From JAUVXJ01 sp034411995 (GTDB lineage: Bacteria; Chloroflexota; Anaerolineae; UBA7937; B3-Chlor), in the NCBI GenBank assembly GCA_034411995.1, contig DAOUME010000015.1, positions 66,370 to 130,369 of the forward strand: a stretch of DNA of 64,000 nt, written 5' to 3'. The notes under the pieces are model-generated. The model was not told where the DNA came from. It was given only the letters and a program-made list of their open reading frames with translations, and did not search any database. The translations under genes and the position numbers were made by a program. This document shows, piece after piece, positions 14,715 to 23,500 of the stretch. Every line of letters begins with the position of its first letter. Positions within the stretch are counted from its first letter, which is position 1.

Positions 14715-17102
14715 ATGCACGAGATCGAGCACTTTATTCCCGCCAGAGAATCAACCCCTCGAATCCCTCTGCAACGGTACCTCGATCCCCTTCCCACGGA
14801 CGTGCTGGGCCGCTACCTCGCTGCCTACACCGCTCCGGGCGAGCTGGTCATCGACCCCACGGCGCAGAGGCCAGCCCTGCCACTGGCCGCCGCTCGCCTC
14901 CAGCGCAAGGCCATCGCCAGCAACTTCAACCCCATCAACGATCTGCTGGTGCGCGGTTTGCTCACCCTCCCCGCACCGGATGAGATGGATGCCGCGACGA
15001 CACGCCTCGGAGATAGCCTGAAGAGGGGAGTGCCCCTTCGGGACCACATCAACCAGTTGTACGCCACCACCTGCCAGCACTGCTCGGGCACCGTCATCGC
15101 CCAGAGCTTCTTCTGGGATGGCGAGGAGAGCAGACCCCTGGAGAAGTATTACCACTGCCCTCACTGCGGTGGCGAGGGCCGGTTTCCCGTGGACGAGGCC
15201 GACCTGCACACTCTCGACGGCATAGAAAGCCAGGGAGTACACTTCTGGTACCTCCTGGAAAGACTGGCTCAGCCTCACGAGCCAGAGCGAGGTCTGGCCC
15301 AGGAGCTCCTCCAGCTATATACACCCCGCAGCCTGTACGCTCTCACCGACCTGTCCATGAAGATGGAGGCCCTGTTCGCGGGTTCAACGCTGCACACTGC
15401 GCTCAGCCTCATGCTCCTGTCATGTCTGGATACCTGCAGCAAGCTGGCTGACGCACCGTGCCCCAGAGCCACAGCCCTGCGGCTTCAGCCGCCGAGCAGG
15501 TTCGTGGAGCGCAACGTCTGGCTGGCCTTCGAAGAGGCTTACCGCCTCCTGCGCAGCCTGACCCCAGGCGGCCAGGTGGCCTTGAGCTCGGGGGTCGACC
15601 GCCTGCTGGCGGAGCAAGAACCACAGGTGCTGATCCTCAACGAGCCTCTGCGGAGAGTGGCCAGCATGCTGCCCCCGGCCAGCGTGAGCCTGGTCATCGG
15701 CGCACCTCAAGCATACTACAGGCCGTTCTGGACCCTCTCCTACCTGTGGAGTGGGTGGCTGTGGGGCAGGCAGAAAGCCGCCCTTCTGAAGCCCTTCCTG
15801 AGAAGGAAGATCATGGGCTGGTCGTGGTATCGCCGCACTCTCACGGCAGCCCTGGCCACCCTGCACCGGCCCCTGAGGCCCCACGGCAAGCTGGTCTTCG
15901 TGCTCCAAGACGCTGACCTGACCCACGTCACCAACCTCACGTTGTCCGGGGTGGGTGCAGCCTTCAAGCTGGACCGGGTCCTGTATCAACCTCACGACGC
16001 GAACCCGCCGCGCCACCCCATGCAAGGCGTTCCCGGGGCCTATCGTCTTACCCTCTCCAGAGACGACCCGGACCAGCCAGTGCCGGGCGAGCTATCCGAG
16101 GAGAGCCTGGCTGCTGCCCTCCGCAAGGCGGCGACCAGGGCGGTCAGAAGCCTCCTCCGAGAGCGTGGCGAGGCCCTGCACCTGGGCTGGCTGCATGCAG
16201 CGGCGTGCCGCCAGTGGGCCAGCGACGGGTTGTTGCGACAGGCCCTCCTGCGGGACAAGGAAACCTCGGCAGCCGACTTCCTCCAGCAGCAGCTACAGGC
16301 TGCACTGGAAGAGGGGTTGGAGAGGGGGCTGCTGGAACTACTCCCCACGGATCCGGCCGAGCAAGAGGGGCCCCAACTATGGTGGCTGGGGGAAAAGGGG
16401 TATCCTATGCGCCCTCTCGGCGACCGGCTGGAGATGGCCGTATGCCAGGCCCTCAGAGCGGACCCCGACCTGTCCCAGGCTCAACTCGAAGACAAGGTCT
16501 ACTCCCGCTTCCCTGATCTCTTCACGCCCGGACCAGGATTGCTCGAGAAGTGCCTCCAGTCTTATGCAACACGCGATGACGTGTCGGGAAGGTGGGTCCC
16601 ACGACCGGAAGATGCCCCGGAGGGCCTCGCTGGGGAGAAAGAGGACGTACTGGAGTGCCTGGCCACAGTGGGACGCCTCCTCGGATACCAGGTCTCGCCC
16701 TCGGGGCCAGACGCGGCAGCGCTCCAGGCCGCCCGGCCACGACGCGGCCTGCCCGGGGGAGTGGACGTGCTGTGGGAGGATGGAGATTCGTCCAGCCACC
16801 TCTTCGCCGTCAAACAGAACACCAGGTTCGGCGACATCCTGGGTGGCAGCAGGGGATCCGGGGACCAGTCACAGCGATACATCGTGATCTGCGGCCGGCG
16901 CCTCCCATTGCTGCGATTCAGAATGGAGACCGAGCTGCTGCTACGCATCGCTCTGGCCGAAGGGCAGTGGCGGTTCATCAAGATGCACCACCTGAGGGCG
17001 TTGTCAGAGAAGAGAGCGCTGGAGCGCGCGGACCTCCAAAGCATCGTCGGCCTGGAACCTCTCGTAGAAAGCCCCGATGCCCAGTTGCCCCTCTTCTCTT
17101 GA
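14715..17102 (+). CDS. Degenerate zinc-ribbon DNA methylase-like protein
   Basis: A 795-residue protein whose plan resembles Zn-ribbon adenine-specific DNA methylases (COG1743/DUF1156-like). GELVIDPTAQRPALPLAAARL (about 46-66, 21 residues; core DPTAQRP) stands where such enzymes have DPFAGSGT, followed by ASNFNPINDLLVRG. A zinc ribbon CQHC...CPHC occupies about 116-148. SLVIGAPQAYYRPFWTLSYL (about 330) replaces the catalytic (D/N/S)PPY segment, and GKLVFVLQDAD matches the last core strand. Both the SAM-binding glycines and the catalytic PPY are gone, so methylation is unlikely. The C-terminal 170 residues hold GVDVLW...LFAVKQ, faintly like a PD-(D/E)XK core. It is divergent from recA with shared control DNA. 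The function is unknown; the family assignment is by pattern only. Confidence 0.6.
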   Translation: MHEIEHFIPARESTPRIPLQRYLDPLPTDVLGRYLAAYTAPGELVIDPTAQRPALPLAAARLQRKAIASNFNPINDLLVRGLLTLPAPDEMDAATTRLGDSLKRGVPLRDHINQLYATTCQHCSGTVIAQSFFWDGEESRPLEKYYHCPHCGGEGRFPVDEADLHTLDGIESQGVHFWYLLERLAQPHEPERGLAQELLQLYTPRSLYALTDLSMKMEALFAGSTLHTALSLMLLSCLDTCSKLADAPCPRATALRLQPPSRFVERNVWLAFEEAYRLLRSLTPGGQVALSSGVDRLLAEQEPQVLILNEPLRRVASMLPPASVSLVIGAPQAYYRPFWTLSYLWSGWLWGRQKAALLKPFLRRKIMGWSWYRRTLTAALATLHRPLRPHGKLVFVLQDADLTHVTNLTLSGVGAAFKLDRVLYQPHDANPPRHPMQGVPGAYRLTLSRDDPDQPVPGELSEESLAAALRKAATRAVRSLLRERGEALHLGWLHAAACRQWASDGLLRQALLRDKETSAADFLQQQLQAALEEGLERGLLELLPTDPAEQEGPQLWWLGEKGYPMRPLGDRLEMAVCQALRADPDLSQAQLEDKVYSRFPDLFTPGPGLLEKCLQSYATRDDVSGRWVPRPEDAPEGLAGEKEDVLECLATVGRLLGYQVSPSGPDAAALQAARPRRGLPGGVDVLWEDGDSSSHLFAVKQNTRFGDILGGSRGSGDQSQRYIVICGRRLPLLRFRMETELLLRIALAEGQWRFIKMHHLRALSEKRALERADLQSIVGLEPLVESPDAQLPLFS

Positions 17103-17141
17103 ACGGTACTGGAGGTCACGGGTGAAGCGGGGCACCTGCCA

Positions 17142-17807
17142 ATGAAAGAGAAGGTCCTGCTTTCCTGGAGCGGAGGCAAGGACGCCGCCTTCGCCCTGCA
17201 CGAACTACGCGGATGCAACGCCTACCAGGTGGTGGGTCTCTTGACCACGGTGACCCAGGCTTACGATCGAGTCGCCATGCATGGCGTCAGACGGAAGCTC
17301 GTCGAGCGACAGGCCGAGGCTCTGGCTCTCCCCCTCCACACGGTCTTCCTGCCCGCGATGGTCTCTGACGAGGAGTATGGGGAGATCATGAGGGCGGCTC
17401 TCTTGCGCTACGCCGACGCTGACGTCCTCTGCGTGGCCTTCGGAGACATCTTTCTGGAGGACGTACGGAAGTATCGGGAAGAGCGCCTGGCAGCCGTAGG
17501 GATGCGCGCCGTCCTGCCGCTGTGGGGCAAGAAGTCCACCGAGCTCGCCCACACTTTCATCGACGCCGGGTTCGAGGCCGTCGTAACCTGTGTGGACTCC
17601 CAGTTCCTGGACGGGGCCTTCGTGGGCAGAACTTACGACCAACGGTTCCTCTCGGACCTTCCATCGACGGTGGACCCCTGTGGAGAGAATGGTGAATTCC
17701 ACTCCTTCGCCTACGACGGACCTATCTTCCGTCACGCCATTCAGTACAGGAAGGGGAGCGTGGTCCTGAGGGACCAGCGTTTCTACTTTTGCGACCTCCT
17801 CCCCTAA
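17142..17807 (+). CDS. Dph6-like adenine nucleotide alpha hydrolase (ATP_bind_4/DUF71)
   Basis: A 221-residue PP-loop ATPase. The loop is LSWSGGKDAAFALHEL at the N-terminus, where eukaryotic and archaeal diphthine-ammonia ligases have SGGKDS. LLTTVTQAYDRVAMHGVRR, VAFGDIFLEDVRKYREERL, PLWGKKSTELAHTFIDAGF and NGEFHSFAYDGPIF are conserved family motifs. Bacteria do not make diphthamide, so the substrate is unknown; adenylation of a carboxylate followed by amination is the family chemistry. It begins 39 bp after the methylase-like gene and ends at a strong terminator, so the two probably form an operon. Confidence 0.88.
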   Translation: MKEKVLLSWSGGKDAAFALHELRGCNAYQVVGLLTTVTQAYDRVAMHGVRRKLVERQAEALALPLHTVFLPAMVSDEEYGEIMRAALLRYADADVLCVAFGDIFLEDVRKYREERLAAVGMRAVLPLWGKKSTELAHTFIDAGFEAVVTCVDSQFLDGAFVGRTYDQRFLSDLPSTVDPCGENGEFHSFAYDGPIFRHAIQYRKGSVVLRDQRFYFCDLLP

Positions 17808-17840
17808 GACCCCGGAGGTTTCGGAAACCTCCGGGGTCTT
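17806..17840. terminator. Bidirectional terminator between converging genes
   Basis: A near-perfect inverted repeat: AAGACCCCGGAGGTTTC at 17806-17822 and its complement at 17824-17840. It starts in the stop codon of the Dph6-like gene. Flanking A and T residues on both sides allow use in either direction. Confidence 0.8.
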
Positions 17841-17855
17841 CTGCGAACACGAAAC

Positions 17856-17886
17856 GCGGGGCGCCACCCGTTGGACGGCGCCCCGC
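17856..17886 (-). terminator. Second GC-rich hairpin, possible terminator of the lipoprotein gene
   Basis: GCGGGGCGCC at 17856-17865 pairs perfectly with GGCGCCCCGC at 17877-17886 around an 11-nt loop. Reading leftward it is followed by GTTTCGTG, a poor T-tract, so termination strength is uncertain. Confidence 0.5.
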
Positions 17887-17920
17887 ACGACCAATCGGCG
17901 TCTGTCTGGACTGTGGACCG

Positions 17921-19849
17921 TTAAGGCGTGACCTCCAGGTGCAGCAACACAACCCCAGAGGCCACATACGGTCCTGGCGGGTCGTGGAGCGATAGCAGGT
18001 AGTCGCCAGTGGCCACGTCATCCGACAGGATGGTCCTGGTGCCTTCCAGGAGATCTTCGTACCAGAAGAGATCCCAGTCGCGGATGAGTACTCCGATGGT
18101 TAGATTGTCCCCGGGATCCAACTCCACGGTCAAGGTGTCAAGGCCTCCGGTCAGAAGGTCACTCATAGGGATCACAGAGTAGCTGGTGATATCCACCGGG
18201 TCAAAGAGGTGGGTCTGGTGGACCAGGGTGCCATTGGCCCAGGCGTAGGCCTTGAACCTTTTAACCTGGCAAGTGGAGCAGGTGATATCGAAACAAGGGT
18301 CGCCACGGATACAGCCGGTGTAGAGATCCTCGAAGGTGACCACTACGGTGATCTGACAGGGATCACCTGTCCTGGTCACCGTGTTACTACGGTCGGACTC
18401 CACGCCCACGCCAGGGAAGCCTCTGTAGGCCGTAACCTGGTAATCGTATTCTTCCCCGCAGGGCATGGTGATGGGCATGACGGCGATGGCCCGCCAGGTG
18501 GGGTTGGCCATTTGGTACACCATGACATCGTTCCGATAGAGCCTGAACCCATCTATCGTCGTCTCGTCACCAGCCCAGTCAAAGCCCACGAAGGTGAAAC
18601 CCCAGAACGTGAACTCGTGAAGATTGGTGGGCGCGTCGGGCACCGGCCTGGGCTCGCAAGGAAAATCAGGACAGATGCGGTAGACCACTCTGAACCAGCG
18701 CCCATCGTCGGCGAGGGCCGTGACCTCTATCTCATCCCCCGTCCACTCCGCCTCACCGTGCTCTCTCACGAAGTGCCCCAGTGACCAGCCGTCGATGCCG
18801 ACCCAGCCGAAGCATTCGACCTCGACCCGGAAGATGTCACCGGTCACGGGCACCGGAACACTGTTCATCCCCGCCAACTCCGCCTGGATGTCCCAGTAGT
18901 TGCCCCCCACAGGGACAAAGGAACCTGTTTCGGGGACCTGCTCCATATCCGCATCGGCCAGCCAGACCATACAGTACACGTTGTCATAGGGCTGATCTGC
19001 CTCCAGTTCCAGGGCCTCGAAAGTCACGGTCACTGGAGGTGGCCCTTCCTCTTCCACCTCTGGAGGCTCTGGAGCTTCCGGAGCTTCCTCCACCTCAGGA
19101 GGTGCCTCTTCCCCAGGGGGCGCTTCCTCCTCCGCGGGAGGCAGCTCCTCGCCCGGCAGCTCCTCCACGTCCCCTGGCACATCGGGCGGCGCCTCAGCGT
19201 CGGCGGGAGGCTCCCAGTCGGGTGCGGGCCCTTCCTCCTCGGGCGAAACGATAACCGGTATCTGCAACGTCTCACCTGCCGCCAACGGCGCTGCCGGATC
19301 CAACCCCGGGTTGCAGGCCAGTATCTGCTCTGCCGTAAGCTCATACCCTGCGGCGATGCCCTCCAGCGTCTCACCCACCTGCACCACGTGCTCGAAGAGG
19401 TCCGCGCCCTCGCACCCTTCGGGTATCTCGGGTGGCGCCCCCTGCACCGCGTTCACCGCAACAGAGGCCTGCCCCGAGACGTCTTTCGTATTGTACCCTC
19501 TGACCACGATGGTGTGATTGCCAGGCGTGTCAGGGACCCAGATAGCCATGATGGGGAAGGGTGACGTCCCCTCGGGCAGAGCGCTGGCCTGGGATTCGAC
19601 CAGACTTCCGTCCACCCAAAGCTCCATGCGCACAACCTTATCGGCATCCTGCCCCGTGGCGAAGACCTCCACCTCTTCGCCCACGGTGACCTCCTCGCCG
19701 TAGCTGGGGCTGTCGATGAGGATCGTCGGCCCCGCCTCCTCCGCTTCTGCTGGCGCCGTAGGTATCAACGGGCAACAACCAGTCACCCCCAGCACCAAGA
19801 CCAGGGCCAGGACCAAGGCAACTACGATAGCTATCGTCCTGCCGCTCAT
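17921..19849 (-). CDS. Large LysM-containing lipoprotein with Ig-like and Fn3-like domains
   Basis: A 642-residue secreted lipoprotein. Residues 1-25 are a signal peptide ending in the lipobox VTGC. A bacterial Ig-like domain (TILIDSPSYGEEVTVGEEVE onward) occupies about 43-135. A LysM domain, VVQVGETLEGIAAGYELTAE to ETLQIP, lies at about 154-198 and should bind peptidoglycan or another glycan. A Pro/Glu-rich linker (about 205-270) leads to three further beta-rich regions, of which PDAPTNLHEFTFWGFTFVG opens an Fn3-like domain; CDITCSTCQ-type cysteines occur near 550. Its role is presumably cell-surface architecture or adhesion. It follows a second lipoprotein gene on the same strand. Confidence 0.8.
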   Translation of the reverse strand: MSGRTIAIVVALVLALVLVLGVTGCCPLIPTAPAEAEEAGPTILIDSPSYGEEVTVGEEVEVFATGQDADKVVRMELWVDGSLVESQASALPEGTSPFPIMAIWVPDTPGNHTIVVRGYNTKDVSGQASVAVNAVQGAPPEIPEGCEGADLFEHVVQVGETLEGIAAGYELTAEQILACNPGLDPAAPLAAGETLQIPVIVSPEEEGPAPDWEPPADAEAPPDVPGDVEELPGEELPPAEEEAPPGEEAPPEVEEAPEAPEPPEVEEEGPPPVTVTFEALELEADQPYDNVYCMVWLADADMEQVPETGSFVPVGGNYWDIQAELAGMNSVPVPVTGDIFRVEVECFGWVGIDGWSLGHFVREHGEAEWTGDEIEVTALADDGRWFRVVYRICPDFPCEPRPVPDAPTNLHEFTFWGFTFVGFDWAGDETTIDGFRLYRNDVMVYQMANPTWRAIAVMPITMPCGEEYDYQVTAYRGFPGVGVESDRSNTVTRTGDPCQITVVVTFEDLYTGCIRGDPCFDITCSTCQVKRFKAYAWANGTLVHQTHLFDPVDITSYSVIPMSDLLTGGLDTLTVELDPGDNLTIGVLIRDWDLFWYEDLLEGTRTILSDDVATGDYLLSLHDPPGPYVASGVVLLHLEVTP

Positions 19850-20016
19850 CTCCTATCTCCTTTCTCCTCCCTCAGCTGGCGACCACATCGTCCCAAACGC
19901 CCGGGGCTGAGGGGTTCGCCGCAACCCCTCTGGCCTGATAGCCGGGTCCTTGCGGCGTATCCATTCCTCGCCTCGCAAAGCAGGGGCCAACACAGCAGCA
20001 CACCGCGCCTCAAGAC

Positions 20017-21204
20017 CTAGCCGACACACGACAACACCGCAAACTGCCCGGTCCCCCACCAAGAGACGTTTGAGTTCGGGGAACCGTCAACCGCTCTTAT
20101 TCGGTAGTAGTAGGTCCCAGACCCCAGGTTGGGCGTATAGCGAGCCGCCCATACGTCGCTCCGGCCCTTGGTGAAGGTAGCGCACCAAGCCTCACCTCCC
20201 TCACCAACCCTGCAATACAGGTCCACAGAGCTGACGCCCGATGGGTCGGTGACAACAGCGCTTATGTCGATGTAGCCGCAATACGGCTGGCAATACTTGC
20301 CGCACCACACTGGGCCTGTCACACCCTTATCGGTGATCTGGTTCTTCCAGACAATGCTCGGGCCCGTGCCGTCGGATGGCATCGGGCTGGGCTGGATGAC
20401 CACTACGGTCAACGTGGCTGTGTCGGCGACCTGGCCGTTCACCTCGACCCGCAGCTCGTACTCCCTGGTGGCCGTGGGGCACCTGTCCCTGGCATCGGGG
20501 CTGGTCACGCCTTCTCCGTCGAAGAAAATGGCGCTGGCAGAGCCCTGCACCAGCCAGGTGAAGTGCACACACTGGCCAGAGGTGACCTGGCTCTGGCTGA
20601 CCTCGAAGGAGAGGATGTTGATCGGCACGGAAGTCGAAGTGGGTGGCACGGGCGTGGAAGTCGGCGGGATGCGAGTGGACGTCGGCGGAATCCTAGTCGC
20701 CGTGGGAGGTACCGGCGTCCCGGTGGGCGGCAGCGTAGCCGTCGGCGCCTCTGTCGAGGTCGGGGTGGCCGTTGGTATCTCCACCTCTTCGGTGGTGGGC
20801 ACCGGCTCCTCGCCGGTCACCCTCACCGTCACCGGGTCCGACTGGACCATCGCCCCTGCCCCGTCGTAGGTCCGGCAATGCAGCACGTAGCTCCCCGGCC
20901 CCGTGGTGTCGAAAGCCAGCCTGGCGGTGAAGTACTCGTTCCCCGCATCCGGATTGGCGGCCCGATTGGCGAAGGAACCATTCACGTACAGCTCGATCTG
21001 GCTGACTCCCCCTCGGGCGAAGGCGTGGCACATGACCAAGACCTCGCCGATGGGCACTTCACTGCCGTCCGGTGGCCCTCCTACCCAGGCACCGGGCCCA
21101 CCTGGCACCAGTTCGGCGGCCGTGGGCGCGCAAGCGGTCAGAACCGCGGCGGAGATCAGGAGGATCCCCGCCAAGACAGCACAGACGCGTCGAGTGCCAT
21201 TCAT
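20017..21204 (-). CDS. Ig-like-domain lipoprotein with Thr/Pro-rich linker
   Basis: A 395-residue secreted lipoprotein with signal peptide and lipobox LTAC at about residues 22-25. The N-terminal Ig-like domain (WVGGPPDGSEVPIGEVLVMC and QIELYVNGSFANR) resembles the one in the neighbouring 642-residue protein. A linker of repeated IPPTSTR/VPPTSTP units (about 150-195) follows, then ILSFEVSQSQVTSGQCVHFTW, a second Ig-like domain common in Chloroflexota surface proteins, and a C-terminal beta domain with paired cysteines. Function is unknown. It has its own strong promoter and a leader of nearly 200 nt. Confidence 0.8.
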   Translation of the reverse strand: MNGTRRVCAVLAGILLISAAVLTACAPTAAELVPGGPGAWVGGPPDGSEVPIGEVLVMCHAFARGGVSQIELYVNGSFANRAANPDAGNEYFTARLAFDTTGPGSYVLHCRTYDGAGAMVQSDPVTVRVTGEEPVPTTEEVEIPTATPTSTEAPTATLPPTGTPVPPTATRIPPTSTRIPPTSTPVPPTSTSVPINILSFEVSQSQVTSGQCVHFTWLVQGSASAIFFDGEGVTSPDARDRCPTATREYELRVEVNGQVADTATLTVVVIQPSPMPSDGTGPSIVWKNQITDKGVTGPVWCGKYCQPYCGYIDISAVVTDPSGVSSVDLYCRVGEGGEAWCATFTKGRSDVWAARYTPNLGSGTYYYRIRAVDGSPNSNVSWWGTGQFAVLSCVG

Positions 21205-21267
21205 ATTCCCTTCCTCCCTTCAACGTGAAACGATAGAGGACTGAACAACGAGACAACTGAGACGTAG

Positions 21268-21430
21268 CCTGAGGCCCTGGCCAGGCTCGGGGGGATCCAC
21301 AACCGGTTACGAGACATCTAACCCATCCTCTCCCCTCCCGAAGCTCGCCCCAACAGCCTCAGGATCAGACAGGGGCGGTGCTCGTCCCGCAGATTGGGCA
21401 CACTATACCATAAGCTATGGAAGCTGTCAA
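21268..21430 (-). promoter_or_regulatory. Consensus promoter and long leader of the Ig-like lipoprotein gene
   Basis: Reading leftward, TTGACA (21430-21425), 17 bp, TATAGT (21407-21402). The start should be near 21395, leaving a leader of about 190 nt before the ATG at 21204. Within it CCTGAGGC (21363-21356) and GCCTCAGG (21275-21268) can pair over 80 nt, and CCTGGCCAGG is self-complementary. It matches no riboswitch class I know. The rest of the gap 21205-21530 holds no gene. Confidence 0.7.
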
Positions 21431-21530
21431 ACACGCAGCACGACGCCTGGACAAACAACGCCGCCGGGTGAGTCCGCCTGGGCAGGGAAGCCCCATGGCC
21501 TCCCGTTGATGGGTGCTGGGCGGCCTCTCC

Positions 21531-22091
21531 TCAGCGCGGGCCGGCTGCGAATCGCTCGTGGAACTCCTTCAACACGGCCACTTGAGTCTCGCTGGGTCGC
21601 AGGAAGGGCCGGACCCGTCGAATGGCGGCCCAGGCCTCACTGGGCGTCGATCCCGTGCTCACCAGATAAGCAGCCGCCGTCGTGGCTGCGCGGCCGACCC
21701 CGCTCATACAGTGCACGTACACCCCACGGCCTTCGGCCAGCGCTTCGCCGATGAACGCACTCGCTCTGCCGAGCTGCTCCAGGGTGGGGGGCGCATCGTC
21801 ACTGGTAGGCAGCCAGAGGTGCTTTTCCAGGGCCACGCCGAGGGCCTGGTCATCTGCCTCCCGGCGCAGGCTGAGGCTCGCGGTGACGCCCAGTCGCGCC
21901 AGACGATCCAGGCCACGCGGGTAGTGCTGGCCGCCCACGTAGAGACCAGGCGCGATGCGGCTCGTGGCGGGGGGAGACATGCCCGTCAGCAGGCGTAGCG
22001 CATGGTCTTTCGCCCAAAGGGCTGTAACCCTCAGACCCTGCTCCCGAACACGCCAGACGAGGATGCCCAGTCCTTTGAGCAACCTGTGCAT
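21531..22091 (-). CDS. Dual-specificity protein phosphatase family protein
   Basis: A 186-residue cysteine phosphatase. The active-site loop is HCMSGVGR (about residues 128-135), matching HCX5R with the catalytic Cys and Arg. The general-acid loop is in the LPTSDDAPPT region (about 92-101). IAPGLYVGGQHYP and LGVTASLSLRREADD are typical of the DSP family. The first 40 residues are basic and amphipathic and may associate with the membrane. The substrate is unknown. It lies 28 bp from the dodecin gene on the same strand. Confidence 0.88.
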   Translation of the reverse strand: MHRLLKGLGILVWRVREQGLRVTALWAKDHALRLLTGMSPPATSRIAPGLYVGGQHYPRGLDRLARLGVTASLSLRREADDQALGVALEKHLWLPTSDDAPPTLEQLGRASAFIGEALAEGRGVYVHCMSGVGRAATTAAAYLVSTGSTPSEAWAAIRRVRPFLRPSETQVAVLKEFHERFAAGPR

Positions 22092-22119
22092 AGGTGACTA
22101 CAGGTGGGGATAGGTTCTC

Positions 22120-22332
22120 CTACCCCACATCCCCTTCTACGATGAACGCCACTTTGACGTCGACCCTGTACTCGACGATGGCGCCGTTCTTGACCACGAC
22201 GTTCTGTCCCACCACGTCACCGCCGGTGATGCCGCGGAGGGTTTCCGCCGCCTTGTCGATGGCGTTCCTGGTGGCCTCCTCCCAGCTATCGGGGGAGGTG
22301 CCCACCAGCTCGATGACCTTCAAGACCGACAT
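22120..22332 (-). CDS. Dodecin family protein
   Basis: A 70-residue small beta-strand/helix protein. KVIELVGTSPDSWEEATRNA, GQNVVVKNG and EYRVDVKVAFIVEG match the dodecin family, whose dodecamers store flavin or coenzyme A. The ATG at 22332 is preferred because GGAGGT lies six bases ahead of it; a GTG two codons earlier would sit on top of the ribosome binding site. It is placed between the phosphatase and SPFH genes, all on one strand. Confidence 0.92.
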   Translation of the reverse strand: MSVLKVIELVGTSPDSWEEATRNAIDKAAETLRGITGGDVVGQNVVVKNGAIVEYRVDVKVAFIVEGDVG

Positions 22333-22417
22333 GCTCACACCTCCTATTCGAGTTAGCAGCCGAACGAGACGTTCCTCGAACCGAGACCTGTGTCAGACAG
22401 CCGGTCCAGGGGCCGGC

Positions 22418-23470
22418 CTATTCCACAGGGTTGCCGCAGTTGGGGCAGAACTTGGAGCCCACCGGGACGTCGGTCTTGCAGTTGGCGCAGATCATGGACT
22501 GCCCTATCTTGGCTCCACAGTGGTTGCAGAACTTGGCACCCACAGGGATGGGGTCCCCGCAACTGGGGCAGGCCATGGTGGCCGCCGCACCGCCGACCGC
22601 CGCTGCACCACCCTGCATGGCCTGGCCCATCATGCCCGCCATCATCGCACCCATGCCTACGCCAGCACCCATGCCCGCGCCCATCTGGGCGAAGCCACCT
22701 CCACCTTCACCACTGGCCATAGCCGCCTGCTCCACCGCGCGCGCCGTTTTGAACTGGAGATAGGCCTGCATGTTGCCGATGGCGCCCATCGCCGCACGCT
22801 CGTCGATGGCCTTGGCCGTCTCTTCGGTGGGCGAGATGTTGCTCACGAAGAGGGTCTTCAGGTCTATGCCCAGCGTGTTGAACTCATCCTGCGCCTTGGC
22901 CTTGGTGCCGGCGCTGATCTCGTCGTACAGGCTCGGCAAATCGAAGAGGGACTTCTTTATCCCACCCAGGATATCCGTCAGGTTGGAGATGAGCATGCTG
23001 CGCAGGAAGTTGTCGATGTCGTTGGTGAAGTACAGCCCCTGCGTGGCCACGATCTTGTTCACGAAGAGCTGGGGATCCTTGATCTGCATGGAGTAGGTGC
23101 CGAAGGCTCGTACGCGAACCATGCCCAGGTCGGAGTCCCGCAGCGCGACCGGCTCCGGAGTGCCCCACTTTTGATCGACGAACTCCCGCATGTTCACGAA
23201 GTACACTTCGGCCTTGAAGGGGGTCTCTCCACTGAAGGCCTTCCCCACCAGATCGACCAGCAGGGGCACGTTGGCGGTGGAGATGGTGTGACGGCCCGGA
23301 CCAAAGACGTCCAGCGCCTTGCCGTCCCGGAAGAACACCGCCTGCTGGCTCTCCCTGACGATGACCTGAGAGCCGATGCGAAAATCCCCTGAACCCTGTT
23401 CTGGGATACGATGCACCATCTCCCGACCGGTGGCATCGAAATACTCGATTACGTCGAAGACTCTAGCCAT
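22418..23470 (-). CDS. SPFH domain protein with C-terminal double zinc ribbon
   Basis: A 350-residue protein of the YdjI-like SPFH group. An SPFH/band-7 domain (FRIGSQVIVRESQQAVFF to the TEETAKAIDER region) spans about residues 30-230. A Gly/Met/Ala-rich stretch (GAGMGAGVGMGAMMAGMMG) spans about 255-295. Two C-terminal zinc ribbons follow: CPSCG...CNHCG and CANCK...CPNCG. No transmembrane helix is obvious. In other bacteria such proteins assemble on membranes in stress responses. The neighbouring helical protein upstream in transcription is a likely partner. Confidence 0.9.
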   Translation of the reverse strand: MARVFDVIEYFDATGREMVHRIPEQGSGDFRIGSQVIVRESQQAVFFRDGKALDVFGPGRHTISTANVPLLVDLVGKAFSGETPFKAEVYFVNMREFVDQKWGTPEPVALRDSDLGMVRVRAFGTYSMQIKDPQLFVNKIVATQGLYFTNDIDNFLRSMLISNLTDILGGIKKSLFDLPSLYDEISAGTKAKAQDEFNTLGIDLKTLFVSNISPTEETAKAIDERAAMGAIGNMQAYLQFKTARAVEQAAMASGEGGGGFAQMGAGMGAGVGMGAMMAGMMGQAMQGGAAAVGGAAATMACPSCGDPIPVGAKFCNHCGAKIGQSMICANCKTDVPVGSKFCPNCGNPVE

Positions 23471-23500
23471 TTCCGTCCCTCCCCGTGTCTACCACGTGTG

